DNA of 64,000 bases from Cryptomeria japonica (GCF_030272615.1 NC_081405.1:606425677-606489676); one strand, 5' to 3'. Shown: positions 11,845-24,557, counted from the first letter of the stretch. Notes: a model not told the origin generated them from the letters alone. Numbers and translations: made by a program.

Positions 11845-12090
11845 GTGGAACAAGCCAAAAGAACCTATGCTCTTATGAATAGAACTATAAACCCTAAGCA
11901 AGGAAATCCTTCTGGTATGTTCATGAAAGAAACCAATAAGATATCTAAATTAATAAATAAAATGGATAATGTTCAGGGCAAGGATTTAGGAAAAATCAAA
12001 GAGGGGGATGCTTATTACCTACAAAGTGCGACAGGAGACAATCAGGAATTGCCAGTACATGGACAGTTCCTGAAGAGATTTTTCTCTTAA
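11845..12090 (+). pseudogene. Integrase C-terminal tail-like fragment joined directly to gag
   Basis: The end of this frame (GDAYYLQSATGDNQELPVHG then QFLKRFF) has the pattern seen at the very end of gypsy polyproteins after the integrase: a short beta-rich segment followed by an 'LP..G..LK.(Y/F)(F/Y)' closing motif. It lies only about 400 bp after the gag remnant, so protease, RT, RNase H and the integrase core are missing in between. That implies a large internal deletion or a gag-only derivative. The assignment rests on motif shape alone; an alternative is an unrelated leftover of gag. Confidence 0.4.
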
Positions 12091-12232
12091 AAATTCTATT
12101 CCATGTATAGTAGATTAGGGTTCATTTTTTCATTGTATATACCACCAACCACCATTAGTAGGTCCCTATTCACCAGCGATTGTAGATTTTTGAAGGCATT
12201 TACAATATACCTCCATCCCCAGTCAGAGACAC

Positions 12233-13817
12233 TGTTGAGAATTGATTTTAAAATCAATAGAATTCCATGGTTTCAATTGAAGCTACAAAAGTTTTCTTAA
12301 AAAAATATATATGAAAATCAACCATGCCCTTAAGAATTTTGATAAAACCCTTAGCATTTTCATCGACATCAGAATTCAAAAAAACTATCGCTCAAAACCG
12401 AAGCCATCAAATTGCATATTAATCCTTTACCAAAGTATCTAATCTGATTGAAATGATACATCTACTATATCAAAGAAACCCATCAGTATTTCATTGACAA
12501 ATGACTTATCGAACAAGCTGGAGCCTCAATGAGTTCCAAAAGTGGCTCATTGAAAATACTATTTTCATCAATAGGTGGTATGTTGAGCAAACTACAGGAA
12601 GACCTCATCAATAGGACCTTTTCGAGGAAAAGAGCATATCGAAGAATCACAAAAGATGTTGACCGAAGATGTCTTTCCCACCGAAGAGTGGGACATCGAT
12701 GAAACATGAGAGATTACCATCAAAGACTTGTTATCGGCCAAACATAAAGAGTCGAAGGAGACTATTTGTCTTTCACCAAAAAGGGAGATTTCATCGATGC
12801 CAGTACAAATATAACACATGAGATAAAGTCTTTCGATGAAAGTGAAGAGGTCAATGAAATCACAAATCTCCTTGACAATGATGGTAGTTTCATCAAAACT
12901 AAGGCGACATCGATGAAACATGATATTTTGAGGGAAGGAAATGTTAAGATACTGAAGTGCATAATTCCATCGAAAAGGGGTATGGTCATAAAATTGATTA
13001 GCATCGACGACTAGTATGAAGTGTTGCTAAAAAAATAATTACTTCCTGTCGCGAGAATAAATACAAGTCTTAATAAAGGCACTTCATCATGAATTCAAAT
13101 AAATGCCTCTGTGACCGTTGTGCAACTAGTAATGGTAACTGATAAAATCACCATGAATGCTCGATAAATGAACAAAAGAGGGAGCACTTTTGGGCAATGC
13201 TTGAAGAATTCATAGTGAGTTTCAGAAAGCCGAGATGATTTGAGAGAAAATTCACAAGTGGTCTACCTTGAATTCAAGTAATTCATTCACTCTCAGATCT
13301 CTCTAGTGATAATGGAGGGGTCATCTTCTAAAAAGAATAGGGCTAGGAATGCTAAAGAGACCCAGCCCCCAGAAGACAAACCTAAGAGGCAGAAAAAGGA
13401 AGGGCGCTCTTTAGCCCAAGACCTAATTGACCAATGTCCTATGTCAAGCCTTAGGTCTAAGAAAATTAAAATGGACAAGAAAGGACTGGAAGATAGATTT
13501 GAAGGCCTAGGGGATACATGGACAGAGATAAGGGGTCATGAATTGTTTATTTTTGGGTATATACACAGGAGTGCACCTGAGTCTATGAATGGCTTGTGGA
13601 GGTTAAATTTAGGGAAATTGGCAGTGGCTAATGTCTTTGTGAATTTTGAACTCATGAAGTCCCTAGCCAACAATTATGAACCCAAGACTAGGACCATATG
13701 TGATTATATGGGGAGACCAATACTGTCAATTACCAAGGAAATTATTGATATTGTGTTTGATTTAGATTGGGGGTTCGAAGAGAAAAATGATACTAAAAAA
13801 TTGACACAAGAGTAATT
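12233..13817 (+). mobile_element. Family X repeat, copy 3 (3'-truncated)
   Basis: A direct repeat of 4562-6145. It begins with the same TGTTGAG and 18-bp palindrome and stays alignable to the 'ttgacacaagagta' string at about 13815, where it switches to unrelated DNA. It keeps CAG and CG sites that copy 2 has lost (CAG at 13390-13392 against TAG at 5719-5721; gcgctct against gtgctct), so it serves as a better-preserved reference. Confidence 0.8.
13312..13815 (+). pseudogene. Family X accessory ORF, copy 3, N-terminal part
   Basis: An uninterrupted 168-codon stretch from ATG 13312, matching the start of the copy 2 ORF. It has a basic N-terminus with Lys/Arg clusters, then EIRGHELFIFGYIHRS, NYEPKTRTICDYMG and SITKEIIDIVFDLDWGFEEK. 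It is cut off at the repeat junction, so about 80 percent of the protein is missing. This is the least damaged copy of the N-terminal domain in the window and the best query for homology searches. Function unknown. Confidence 0.65.
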
Positions 13818-14501
13818 CAATTGATATTAAGGAATCTCAGGAGAAAATTGCAGGTATAGCCAATTCTTTTGATGGATTGAGTTCATTGACTACATCCATT
13901 AATGGTCAAATTTTAGTTTTGGAAGCCCAAGTTTCTGCTCTTGAGAAAGCAAAAGACAAAATCAATAAGTCTTAGAGGTTTGTTGAGTCCCCGGTTGGAT
14001 TCACTTAGTGTACATAAGAAGGAGTGTATAGATATGATTTGTAAGCCCACACCGACAGAGTTAAATGAGAAAGAGTCATTTGCCCATATGCTAAATGGAC
14101 TTGTATCTATTTCTGACACTTTTAAATCTGGTTGGGATACTTATCTAGAGCTTTTGGAGAAGGCCTATCCAGAAATTTTCAAATATATTAAGCTCTGGTA
14201 TGGTATTTTTGGGATATTCATTATACAGTATCTTTCATTCATCGTCTCAGTTTTTTATTTTTAGTATTCTTTCTAGAAATTCTGATGCTATTGATGTCAA
14301 AGGGGGAGTGATATAGATGTGAAAAAAAATGAAAAAAGGGGAGTTGTATACATTAGGGGGAGATATGGAGATATGGAGTATTTTTTATTATGATCATAGA
14401 TGAATATTCAGCTCAGGGGGAGTAGGTTCAGGATGAAACCGACAGATGAAACCAAGATCATTTTTCACATGAGTGTTGCCACCAGTGCCAAAGGGGGAGA
14501 T
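13818..14501 (+). pseudogene. 3' end of a copia-type element: coiled-coil ORF tail and multiple polypurine tracts
   Basis: Immediately after the family X junction a new frame reads as a short helical coiled coil (IAGIANSFDGLSSLTTS, VLEAQVSALEKAKDKINK) ending in TAG near 13975. A second piece lies in another frame (13980-14264, DTYLELLEKAYPEIFKY). The following ~230 bp hold several G-rich purine tracts: AAAGGGGGAG near 14299, TAGGGGGAGAT near 14355, CAGGGGGAGT near 14416, and finally AAAGGGGGAGAT at 14490-14501 directly before the LTR. Repeated polypurine tracts upstream of the 3' LTR are a known Sirevirus (copia) hallmark. The protein resembles in kind, but not clearly in sequence, the tail of ORF2 at 49433-52254. 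Confidence 0.55.
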
Positions 14502-15454
14502 TGTTGGCAATTGACACTCAATTGGTTGGTTTCACTATGTTGTCATTGATGGCAGCATTGCAATTTATTTCGGCTTCATATTTTGGGTTAGTTGTGTATC
14601 AGTAGCCACTTCACAGACACTTCACCGACACCGGCAGGTTGAAAGGAATTCTTTGGTTACTAGCCATGCAGGCCGACATGGTTTAGAATAAAGTTATCGG
14701 TATTGGAGGCCGACATCTTTTGGATCTGGCATTAGCAATTTTTTTGATATTCATGTATTTATATTATCTAGCCTACATGTATATTCATATTGTAAATATA
14801 TTTGTAAGCCGACATAAGGCATGATGAATTGTGAAGGGTATATAGGTCAGTTGGTGAGATCATTTTGATATATGACGAATATGATATGATATGGATTGAT
14901 AGGAGAATAGGATGATGTTATGTAATGTGAAACATATGTGAGAGATCATGTATGTGAGGATATTTATGTAAGGGGTATTCCGGTAAAGGGTTTAGGGTTT
15001 CAAACCAAAACAAATAGAGCTTAACCAAAAATGTATTTAGGCATAGAAGATGCTATCTTTGCAGTCCAATCATTTCTCCAAATTGTAGTCTAGATTTGTA
15101 TGTAGTCAATAAGGCTCCTTTTTGTGATTGAGCAGTGTACTCTAGGCTGTAAGCCTTCCTACAAGTGCAGGCCCCTATATTTTTTAATATCTCTTCATAT
15201 GGCCAGTGAATTGATATTGTGGGTTACAAATTCGACCGTGGTTTTTCCTCTTTGAGGTTTTCCACGTATAAATTTGTGTGTTGTGGTAGCCATTTATGTG
15301 ATTGGCTTATTGGTTTATTTGCTTCTTTCAATTCTATATGTACCAGTATACCGATTGGTGTAATATGCATGCTTTAATAAGGTTAAAATTGATCATTCTG
15401 GTAGAACATTGATTTACCCCCCCCCCCCCTCTCAGTGTTCTTGGATTCCAAAAC
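14502..15454 (+). mobile_element. Copia-type LTR (3' LTR of a truncated element)
   Basis: Starts TGTTGGCAATTGACACTC directly after a polypurine tract and ends CTCAGTGTTCTTGGATTCCA, the same ending as the solo LTR at 19968-21095 (which ends TTGATTCCAACA). A run of 13 C at 15417-15429 lies near the end. The canonical terminal CA is damaged (CCAAAA), so the end is uncertain by a few bases. Confidence 0.75.
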
Positions 15455-16294
15455 TTTATGCACTAAAGCTTCATCCTTAGAGAGAGAAAATTATAAATAT
15501 TGTCTTGAAGGGAATTCTTAATTGTATCATCCTCTTGTTCCAAGTTAGTTTCATGAGTAAGGAAAACTGTAGTGGAAGCCAAACATAACTCATTAATGTT
15601 TCATCTCTAGAGGGAAGGTCATTGAAATGAATTGAAGGTAAAGATTCATTAAGGGGATTACAAATGACACCATCCTCTTATATCACAATAGAATCATCTT
15701 TCAATAAGGAAATCTTGTGGGGGAGATACATATTAGGAGAATAATCAATGCTGGTTCCTAATGATTAATCCCAAAGAGAGATGTCATGGAGAGAAGTGTT
15801 AATAATATCTTCTTGCACAAAAATGTCCTCATTGGGGAGAGAAACTTTGGGAGAGGTGTAAGGTGGTATAAGAGAGGTCAAATCAACATCACATGCATAA
15901 ATATTATTCATTTTAGTGCTATTAGTAAAAACACATTGCAAAGACAAGCTGGCCAAAGGCCAATATTTTATCTCAAAATTGATTGCATGGAATGGGGATC
16001 GGGTCAGCGCCTCGAAAAAAATTGTAACATGAAAATATTTAATTGTCCTTTTTTTTTCTAATGTCTAATGAAATCAAGAAAACAATGTCATGAAACAAGA
16101 TTTGACATATAAACCATTTATATGAAGCAATGATGTGATTTGCTAAGAAATGCAAGTGCATAAATTGAGCAATGAACTAAACAATGCTAACAATGCAAGT
16201 ACATGAATGAATGCATCTAATGACATGTAAAAATAAGATCTAAAACCTAAAATTAGAAGTTATGCAAATGTAAGAAGACTCAGGTTCACCAAAA
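15455..16294 (-). pseudogene. 5' internal region of a minus-strand gypsy element (LTR-B family)
   Basis: On the minus strand this follows the LTR at 16295-17784. A candidate primer-binding site (TGGTGAACCTGAGTC, minus strand, about 16277-16291) sits three bases from the LTR end. Beyond it lies an ORF-poor leader and a 63-codon minus-strand frame (15956-15765, PNEDIFVQEDIINTSLHDIS), which continues with stops down to about 15480. The protein is acidic and unrecognised; it could be a spacer region of gag-pol. The segment ends where the copia LTR begins, so the rest of this element is gone. Confidence 0.4.
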
Positions 16295-17784
16295 TGTAAT
16301 GGATGAAAATAGGATTTCACAAGTTAAGCTATGTAAACTAGGAAATAATTTATTTTGTAAACAAAACATTAAAAGGGAGAATAAACCCAAGAGATCCAAC
16401 CTCAATTCTATTACAAAATATGTTGAATTATAATTGGATTTGGTTTTCTTTTATTTGAGTTGAAGACACAATTGATAAGATGTAAATTGAATGCCCCATC
16501 TAGGATAAGAAGGTACATGCTTGAACTTACAATGCTACAATTCATGGTAAACAAATAGAAATTGTGCAACAGGTACACAAATGGGTAGGAAATCTAACTA
16601 TGCACCACTAATAGTGACTCAAAGCTAAATTTGTGGGACCAAGATGCCCAAAACACCCTGTTCTTCTACCCTCTAGCTAGTTGAATTTTGAAATCTTCTT
16701 TCTAAGACAACAACTAAGTTGCCTACAAAATCTGGAGGGAAACCATGAGGATAGGGGTGTAACTAGCACCCTGGTCCTAATAGGGGTGCCCCAATTTCCA
16801 TGGTCCCAGAAAACTAGGTCCAAATTCTAAGAATGATTTTGTATCAGTCTATTCAAGGTCTCTGGAACCCTATGTCTCTATCAAAAACTTCTACCTACGC
16901 ACAAAGAGAGAGAAAGGGTGTTGTGGATATGGGTTTTCATAGGTCAAACCCTGGGTTTGAAATTAGCCCTAATTGAAATAGAAATATAAATTGAATTGAA
17001 TTGGAAATGTTTGCCGTTTGAGGGCAAGACTCGATCTAAAATTGAAATGCTTGAATGTAGATGATTATACCTTTAATGGGTGATGCAATGCTCTTGAGAT
17101 AATTCATCCATGTGTTGATGCAATAACATGATAAATCACATAAAATCCTGCATGAAATCATAATTGAAATATAATATGACGATGTCTTGATGTAGTTTTC
17201 TACTCCTTGAATCATATTTTCTCTTGAATTGGATGATAATGTTAGCATAAGATGTGATGATGAAAATGAATTCAAAGAGATTCCTTATATAGAGATTTTA
17301 CAATTAAAATCACCTTTAGGCCAACTAATATTTGGTGTATTTTCACATGGAGCTAGATTAGAATAGGGTAGGACTGCCCAATTATCCTCCTCAAATTTGG
17401 AGAAATATTCCTAGGATCAAGGGGAGTCAGTCATCCTAGTCCTGATAGCTGTATCCTGAATTTCTAAGGATACAAGATAACAAGGCTCTTATGTTAATTC
17501 CAACCTAATGACTCAAACCATGATGTAGAGATATATGGAATGTCCTTTGGAAGTTAAAATTGGGGTAGGATTAAGGATAAATCGAGATAATAAAAGATAA
17601 AGGGCACACCTAGATTTAAGGCCCAAATAATAGTTTGATGATGTAATAAAGTGAAATAAGACCCATAATATTAATTTAATGAGAAAGGTCCTATAATGCA
17701 TAAAGGAATGAGAAATACTAAAATGAGTTTTAGGAGAGTGTGAAATTGAACACACTAATAAAGGTCTACAATTTACGATGTTAG
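16295..17784 (-). mobile_element. LTR-B family LTR, divergent long copy (a)
   Basis: Homologous to 18111-19301 and 57540-58726 in the same orientation. The most recognisable shared block is at 16931-17040 (ggtcaaaccctgggtttg, then gaaatagaaat and gaaatgtttgccgtttgagg). On its coding strand it ends …CCATTACA followed by a primer-binding-like TTTTGGTGAACC. It is about 300 bp longer than the other copies, so it is an older subfamily or carries insertions. The start near 17784 is approximate. Confidence 0.55.
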
Positions 17785-18110
17785 AAAAGATAAGAGTTCT
17801 ATTCACCAAAAGAGAAGAGAGAGAGAAGAGTTAGGAGATATAAGATATAAGGAGATATAAGGAATGTACTTAATATGTTGATATATGAATACAAACACGT
17901 TCAATTACTAGGCCCAATATATATGTGTAATGTTTCTTTGTTTCGAGTAATTGGAATAGATCTAGAATAACTTTGTTTTCCGCCTCAATAGGATTGAATC
18001 TAGGATAATTAGACTACATCTACAAAAATCCTTTGGGAACAGGACTCTAGTCTATCTTATTCAAATTTATTTCTAACATTAGTACTTTTTTCAAAACCCT
18101 GGTTAGGTTT
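17785..18110. other. Gap with purine-rich low-complexity DNA
   Basis: No gene seen. It begins with GA-rich sequence (gagaagagagagagaagag) and GATATAAG repeats near 17840-17870, then unremarkable AT-rich DNA. Confidence 0.5.
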
Positions 18111-19301
18111 TGTAGTGGTGAAAATATTAGGGTTTCCACCATTAAATGTTATATGAAAACCGCTAATATTTAAACATGGGGACTATTACATTAAAAGAGG
18201 GGTAAATCTAATGGATCTAGGCACAAATCAGCAAGGATAAGGGTTGAGAATTCTATTTCATTTTCCAAGATTGGATTGAATTTCCCTCTTTTAAGTTGGA
18301 TTATAAAAATGCTGAAATTAGGGTAAATGTGTTGGAATTAATGTAAAAACACGTGAACAGTAAACTACAGTCGTCGGATTGAGTCACGAACTTGAATCTG
18401 AGAATTTTAAGTGTTCATATTTATTCCCAAAAGGAGATCCTGATTTTTCAAGACCCGGATGGTGGTCGCTATGGTCCTCCACACTTTCCACAGTCCAATA
18501 GGGGATTGATTCATCACTATAAATAAAGCCAATTTTGAAGATCAAAGATTCGTACCTGTTCCTACGCATAGTAGAGAAGGGAAATAGGTTGGAAATAGGG
18601 GTTTGTCTTGGGTCAAACCCTATTTTTGGAATTAACCATGAAATAGAAATGAAATATGATTGAATTGTAGTAATGGAAATGTTCCCCTTTTGAGGGAGAT
18701 GCTAAATAATGACTAAAACACAAATACTATACCTCCTTGTGAAATTTTGTTTGTCTCCACATGGAATTAAGGTTTCATGAAGTCTTCAATAACAAAAAAC
18801 ATGAATGTCAACTCCAATGCTTGAATCTTGACTTTATCTTTGCTCCAATGCTTGAAAGAAGACTAATTGCTTGCTCACTTGAACTTGAATGCCCAATTGC
18901 TTGATGTTAAATTGATATGATGTGTGTGTGATGTCAAAATGAGAGGGGTAGACCTCCTTTTATAATTTCTTGTCAAAAAACAACTTAATTTTTTGACATG
19001 ACCCGACACGGGGCTAGAATTCCTCCTTAAATCACATGATCATTAAGGGGCCCAAAATTAGGTCCTAATCGGGAGGAACAGGGTGTTGGGCACTCTAATC
19101 CTAAGGGGAAAAGGGCACCATGCCCTATTCTTGCCCAATTAGAGACCAAGAATCAAGGATAGGATCAAGTGAAGTAAAAATGGTGATAAACTTGCATAGT
19201 ATGAGTAGCTTCAGGTCCTATTTAAGCCTAGGAGCATAAGCACCAAGGTAAGGGCCCAAATGCGAACAAAATTGTAAGGGAGTATAATCTAGGATGCTAC
19301 A
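18111..19301 (-). mobile_element. LTR-B family LTR, copy (b)
   Basis: On the minus strand it begins TGTAGCATCCTAGATT (19301 downward) and ends CACCACTACA at 18111, a TG…CA LTR of 1191 bp. It aligns along its length with 57540-58726. The 5-bp flanks (ggttt and tttat) do not match, so I see no target duplication; it may be part of a rearranged element rather than a clean solo LTR. Confidence 0.7.
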
Positions 19302-19471
19302 TTTATCCCCCACTTTAGCAGGAGTATGAGACTAAACATACTCCCAGTAAAGTACAAAGGTTCACACTGAAAGGCTTCTATCAAGATGCTAAGGAGGAAA
19401 AAAACACCAAGCCCCCAGTGGACTTTAGGTATCTTACTGCTTCATGATCAAGATAAAAGGAACATAATAAG

Positions 19472-21770
19472 TGTAGTATCCTAAAATTGCACCCCTTACA
19501 ATTTTCAACCGCATTTCAGTCTTCACCTTAGTGTTTGCACCCATTGGTCTGATTGAAGACCTGATTATGCTCTTACACATCACAAATGCCAAAAATATTG
19601 ATTTTTCCCTTATCTTCCACCTTGATCTTGGCCTAAAATAGGGCAGGACCAAGGTGTGGCACCATGGTCCTCCCTAAAAGGGGCCTGATTTGAACCCTTT
19701 TCCCAATTCAAATTTGAGCGGGATTTTAACCTTTGTGTTGGCTCATGTCTAAAAATTAGTCAATTAACCCAATAACATAGTATACAAAGAGGATTTACCC
19801 TTTCATTTGAGGAGGAATCCATCAATTAAAAAAATGATAACACACATACGACATCAAGAAATCAAGAATTCAAGAATTCAAGAGAAATTGAGCCTTCTCA
19901 GTCTTCTTTCAAGCCTTGGAGCAACAATAAAGTCAAGGGTCAAGCATTGAAATGAAGATCTACATCTTGTTGGCAAGAGACACTACATAGATGATCAAAT
20001 GTTGTCATTGATGGAAACTCATCTCTGATATTTCATCTGTAGTTCATAATTTTTCATACCGGAAGTGTGATTGAGTTTTTGTGAGGTTTGATGAGATAGA
20101 ACAGTGTATCTAACAGTATGTAGTATTTTGATTGGAAGTTCATTTTGGTTGAATTTTTTGTGTTGTGGATCTTTGGGAAGCATCATGGAAGTGTTATTTA
20201 CCTTATTCCAGGTTTCTGGCCTTCGATGATAATTCTTGGAGTTGGTAGGTCTGGTGTACATGTTGTTGAGTAGTATAGTATTCATCAATAATAACATGTG
20301 GATATTCATTGTACAGATCTTATGGATTGATTTTGGTAATCATTTGTGTGTTGGAGTATGTTTAATCGACATGTGGGAAGCGTGTGGACAATTCTTTTTG
20401 GTCCACATATGCATTGGAGTTCAAATTGAGCCGACTTGGTATACATGCTTCATTTGTGTGTTATGAGTTTTTGCACCAACATGTAGAAGACCTAATTTGA
20501 GGTTGCAGATATAAAAGATAGATTGGTATGATCATTTTTTATATTGATGGTTGTGTGAAAAGTTTTTGTGAGAAATTGTGTGTAGTTTCATGTGCGTGGG
20601 TAAAGGATTTGTGGTCCAGAATACAACAGAAAAGTGCAGTACAGCAAAGCAATGTAATATTGTGTACTTTGTGCTTAACCAAAACTATATTTTGGCATCT
20701 GCAGATGTTGCTTATCAGTTCAGACATTCCAATTATCTTATGTAATCATTTTGTAAGGTAGTGAGCCTTCCGGGGTTGTAGCCCTTAATGTAATTTGAGC
20801 AGTGAGCTCTAGGAAGTGTGCATAAATGCATGTGCATTCCCCTTATGTAATATTTCTCTACTTCTAATAGAGTGTATTAATATTGTGGGTCTCAATCCCA
20901 CCGTGATTTTTCCCTTAACTAGGTTTCCACATAAAAAATCTTGGTGTTATGGTGTTGTGGATATTTTCTTGTTGTGTTTGCATCTTTCTTTTATTCATTT
21001 GCATTAAGTGGTTGAAGAATCAGATTAAGAATGTTAAAAATTGCAGAACACTGATTCAACCCCTCCCCCAGTCTCAGTGTTCCTTGATTCCAACACATCC
21101 TATTTCATGAAACCCTAATTCCATTTGGAGGAAATTAAAACTTCACAAGGAGGTATAATCATTTCATTTTTAGTCATAATTCAGCATCTCCCTCAAAAGT
21201 ATAACATTTCCTTTCAGTCATTTCAATTATATTTATCTCAATTTTATGGTTAATTCCAAAATCAAATTTTGACCAAAGGCAAGGCTCTATTCCCAACCTA
21301 TTCTCCTTTCTTTTTGTGTGTAGGAAATAGGTGTGCAGTTGTACTTATAGAAATAAGGTTTAGACACAAAGACAAAAGAACCCTTTTCAACATGCGGAAA
21401 ATTCAAAGGACCAAGAGGCAGCACCACGGTCCCTCCTTTTTCAGGGCATTTTCATAGGACAAATCTAAATCAGCTCATATTTCTCAGATCCAGGTGCACA
21501 ACTGAATCTTGAACCTATAGCTCAGCATTTTCTCAGTTTTACCTTCAATTCTTGCACTTTACCCTAAATCGACATTTCAACTTACAAAAGAGGAAAAACA
21601 CATCAAAATCAATCAATCCACTTAGTATTCAGTCCTTATTTGATTTGTGATTGAATCTAGTGGATTCCTCCCCTCTTTTGAATGTAAAGGAAATTTCCCC
21701 AAAGAAAAAACTAATTTGGTGATTTCTCCTTCTATGTTTCAAATTGCCAAATCAAATTTTCCCCTTTACA
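19472..21770 (+). mobile_element. LTR-B solo LTR (c), with a nested solo LTR
   Basis: Begins TGTAGTATCCTAAAATTGC and ends CCCCTTTACA. It is flanked by a perfect 5-bp duplication, ATAAG (19467-19471 and 21771-21775). It is an inverted relative of copies (b) and (d). Removing the nested element at 19968-21095 and its duplicated target leaves 1166 bp, close to the ~1190 bp of the other copies. There is no internal region, so this is a solo LTR left by recombination. Confidence 0.8.
19968..21095 (+). mobile_element. Copia-type solo LTR nested in LTR-B (c)
   Basis: 1128 bp, beginning TGTTGGCAAGAG and ending GATTCCAACA, with matching TGTTGG/CCAACA ends. The flanking 5-mers are CATCT (19963-19967) and CATCC (21096-21100), a target duplication with one C/T change. 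It shares its 3' end with the LTR at 14502-15454. The host LTR resumes exactly on the other side. Confidence 0.8.
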
Positions 21771-22386
21771 ATAAGAAAGAGAGAGAAAGAGAACCATGAC
21801 TACTTAGCCTAGTAAGATTCACTTACCATGAGTCATGGAAGAAAAATACCAAAATTACAAAGTGAAAGACTAAGTTTGCTAAGTAACTTGAGTATAGAGA
21901 TGTGCAAGGAGAGAAACATTGAGTAGAGTGTATTCCCACATGTTAAAGTGATTAAGCACACCTTATTGGGAGAAATTTCTTTAAGGTAGTACATACATTT
22001 ATCCAAAATACAAGCGTGTTATCACAATGATATATCCCCAAGAGAGAACAAATCAAAGGATAATGATCACAAAATACAAGGCACATGAGGGTTCTACTCA
22101 ACTCTGGGGTCAGTATCTCTTATGATAAATAATGTATATCATGAAGTTTATTTGCATTGAATTATCCTCATCGCCCAAATAAATTAGAACCACAATGGAA
22201 GAAGGGCACATGTGTCTTTTGAGTCAACATAGGAGAGACCAAAAGATATCTCAATGCTTTGCATCATCCTCAAGTAGACAACACTAGGGACAACAAATAG
22301 AAGATGGTTACAAAAAAGCAAAAGAGGAGAGAGAGAGAGAGAGAGGGAGAGAGAGAGAATCTATGGCATGAATGATGCTAATCAAG
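21771..22386. other. Gap; GA microsatellite at 22327-22359
   Basis: No gene seen. A (GA)n tract with one interruption occupies 22327-22359. The rest is AT-rich, and its flank (21776-21800) is also GA-rich. Confidence 0.6.
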
Positions 22387-24557
22387 TAATTCATCTGCCT
22401 CCCAATCGTGCTCAACATTATTTTGGGAAGGTGGACAATATGCAAGAGGAGAGACTTCGAGCACAGTAGATGGAGCTACCACAAGTTCCAAACAAGGACC
22501 ATGCTCTAATGATGGATCACTTTGTCTGTTACTAGGAGCTAGGATTAATGCTTGTAAAATTATTTAGATAAATCATTGTCAAAATAAACATATTCATATT
22601 CAACATCATTATCATCTTGACATTGTTAGTATGAACATCATTTTTATCCATCTCTTCATCAAGATTAATAAAAATGGTATCTTTAATAGAAATAGAACAT
22701 GAACCATCATCTTTCTTAAGCATTTATGTCTTGGAGATTTAGGTTGAGCTTCCTCTCGAAGGTTAGATGAAGACTGGACAAATGGGATCATGTCAAAATT
22801 TTGATTCTTTAGGGAGGAAATGGATTCAGAAGAAAGTTCACAAGTCTTACCATGACATCTCTGTCAGTGTCCTCTCGCACAATGATTTCTTTTAGTATTA
22901 GCTGAAGGTTGTGAAGGTTTAGGATCAATAGGAATATGTTTCTTCTCTTCCTTTAGAGAAGGATGCATGAGAGAGGGTTTTTTAGGTTGAAATATAGGAG
23001 ATGTCGGATTCTTCTATTTGTAAGATGTAGGAGGCGGAACCACAACATATAGAAGAGGAACAGAAGATGTAGGAAGAAGACCAGGTCCATCATGAGGAGG
23101 AATAGGTCTATTATGAAGAAGAGAAATGGGACTAAGATCTCTCGGCTTACTCAAAGATAAGAGCATCTCATTCTTCCACCTTTGATAAGATTGAAAAAGA
23201 ACATCACTTTGAGGCTTAAGAGGTTCAAACTATTTAGACCAAAAGTAATGAAAATTAAAATCTCCATGCCTCATCGCAGGTTGGTACATGATATGATTAA
23301 TTGTTATATTTTATCATTAAGAGGAAATTTTAAATACTTATGAACGGTAGAAGGAATTGCTTTCATGGAAGAGAGCCAAGGATGTCCCAAATTCACACGA
23401 AATTGATCTGATATAGGAATGATAGAAAAATTAAAGCACTTAGTACCAACCTCAATGGGAACGGTAATAGAACCAATAGTAGGACAAGAGAAACCATCAA
23501 ATATTTTAATCACCACATCAAATTTATCATATATTACTTGATTCAATTGTAAGGTATAAAGATGTTCTTCAGTTATCACATTCACCATACATGCAGGATC
23601 AGTGAGCACCCCTCATGAGAGCACGTCTTGATCTTCGTAGTGATATATAGTGAGCCATCAAGTGTTTCAATAGTCTTACTAGGATCAAAGGTAATGCATA
23701 GGTCCTTAGGAGGTGTACGTTTATGTCATGTCCAAAATTTAGGGCAAGAACGAGATAAAAAAAAAATTTAAAATAACAACTATATAACATTAAGTTCGCT
23801 AATACAAAACACACTAAGCAGTTTTAGTTTTAACTATATTAAAATGAACTTTTATCTACTACTTAAATAACAAAAAAACCATTTAAGATTAACTACGGAT
23901 TAAAAGGGGACTAGCTTATTGTCGCTCAATCTATTTAATTTAAAATTAAATATCTACTTCATAATATTTAGTTCGTAACCATTCAAGCTCTTCAAATTAA
24001 AATCAATATTAACTTTATTAATATTCATTTCACGAATGCCTAAACCTATTTAAGTTAAAAATAAATATTAATTTCATTAATAATCCGTTCATGGACTTCT
24101 CAATAAATTTAAATTTAAAATAGATATTGTACTCACTAATATTTAAACAAGTCAACTTATTTAATTTTAAAGTCTAATATTAATTCATTATAAATGGATT
24201 CATAGCATTTCAATTCTCTTTGAAAATTAAAATTAAATAATTCCACCATACCTATATATAAATATAAATAATATTATATAAATATAATATTATTATATTT
24301 AAAAAAGAACACAAACGGGTTTACCCATGCAAACCCTAACCCTTATTTTAATCTATAAATTTAACCTCCTTTTATTTTATTTTATTACTCATTCTTTTCT
24401 TATTTACCCTGGCCCTAACCGGGATAGGGTTTCATCTTATTTTATTCTTTTATGTAGCAGGGTTTCTATGTAGGTCGGCGGCGCTTTTAATAGTGGGTGG
24501 CCGAAATGGTGGAGGCGGCCGAATTGTGGGAGAGGCGGCCGAAAGGGGAAGCGGCGC

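Noticed and set aside
18111-19301. Clean solo LTR call for LTR-B copy (b)
   Set aside because: The 5-bp flanks (ggttt, tttat) do not match, so only an LTR is called.
20019-21007. Several 60-100 codon ORFs with hydrophobic translations
   Set aside because: They lie wholly inside a solo LTR, read T-rich sequence and lack any recognisable motif.
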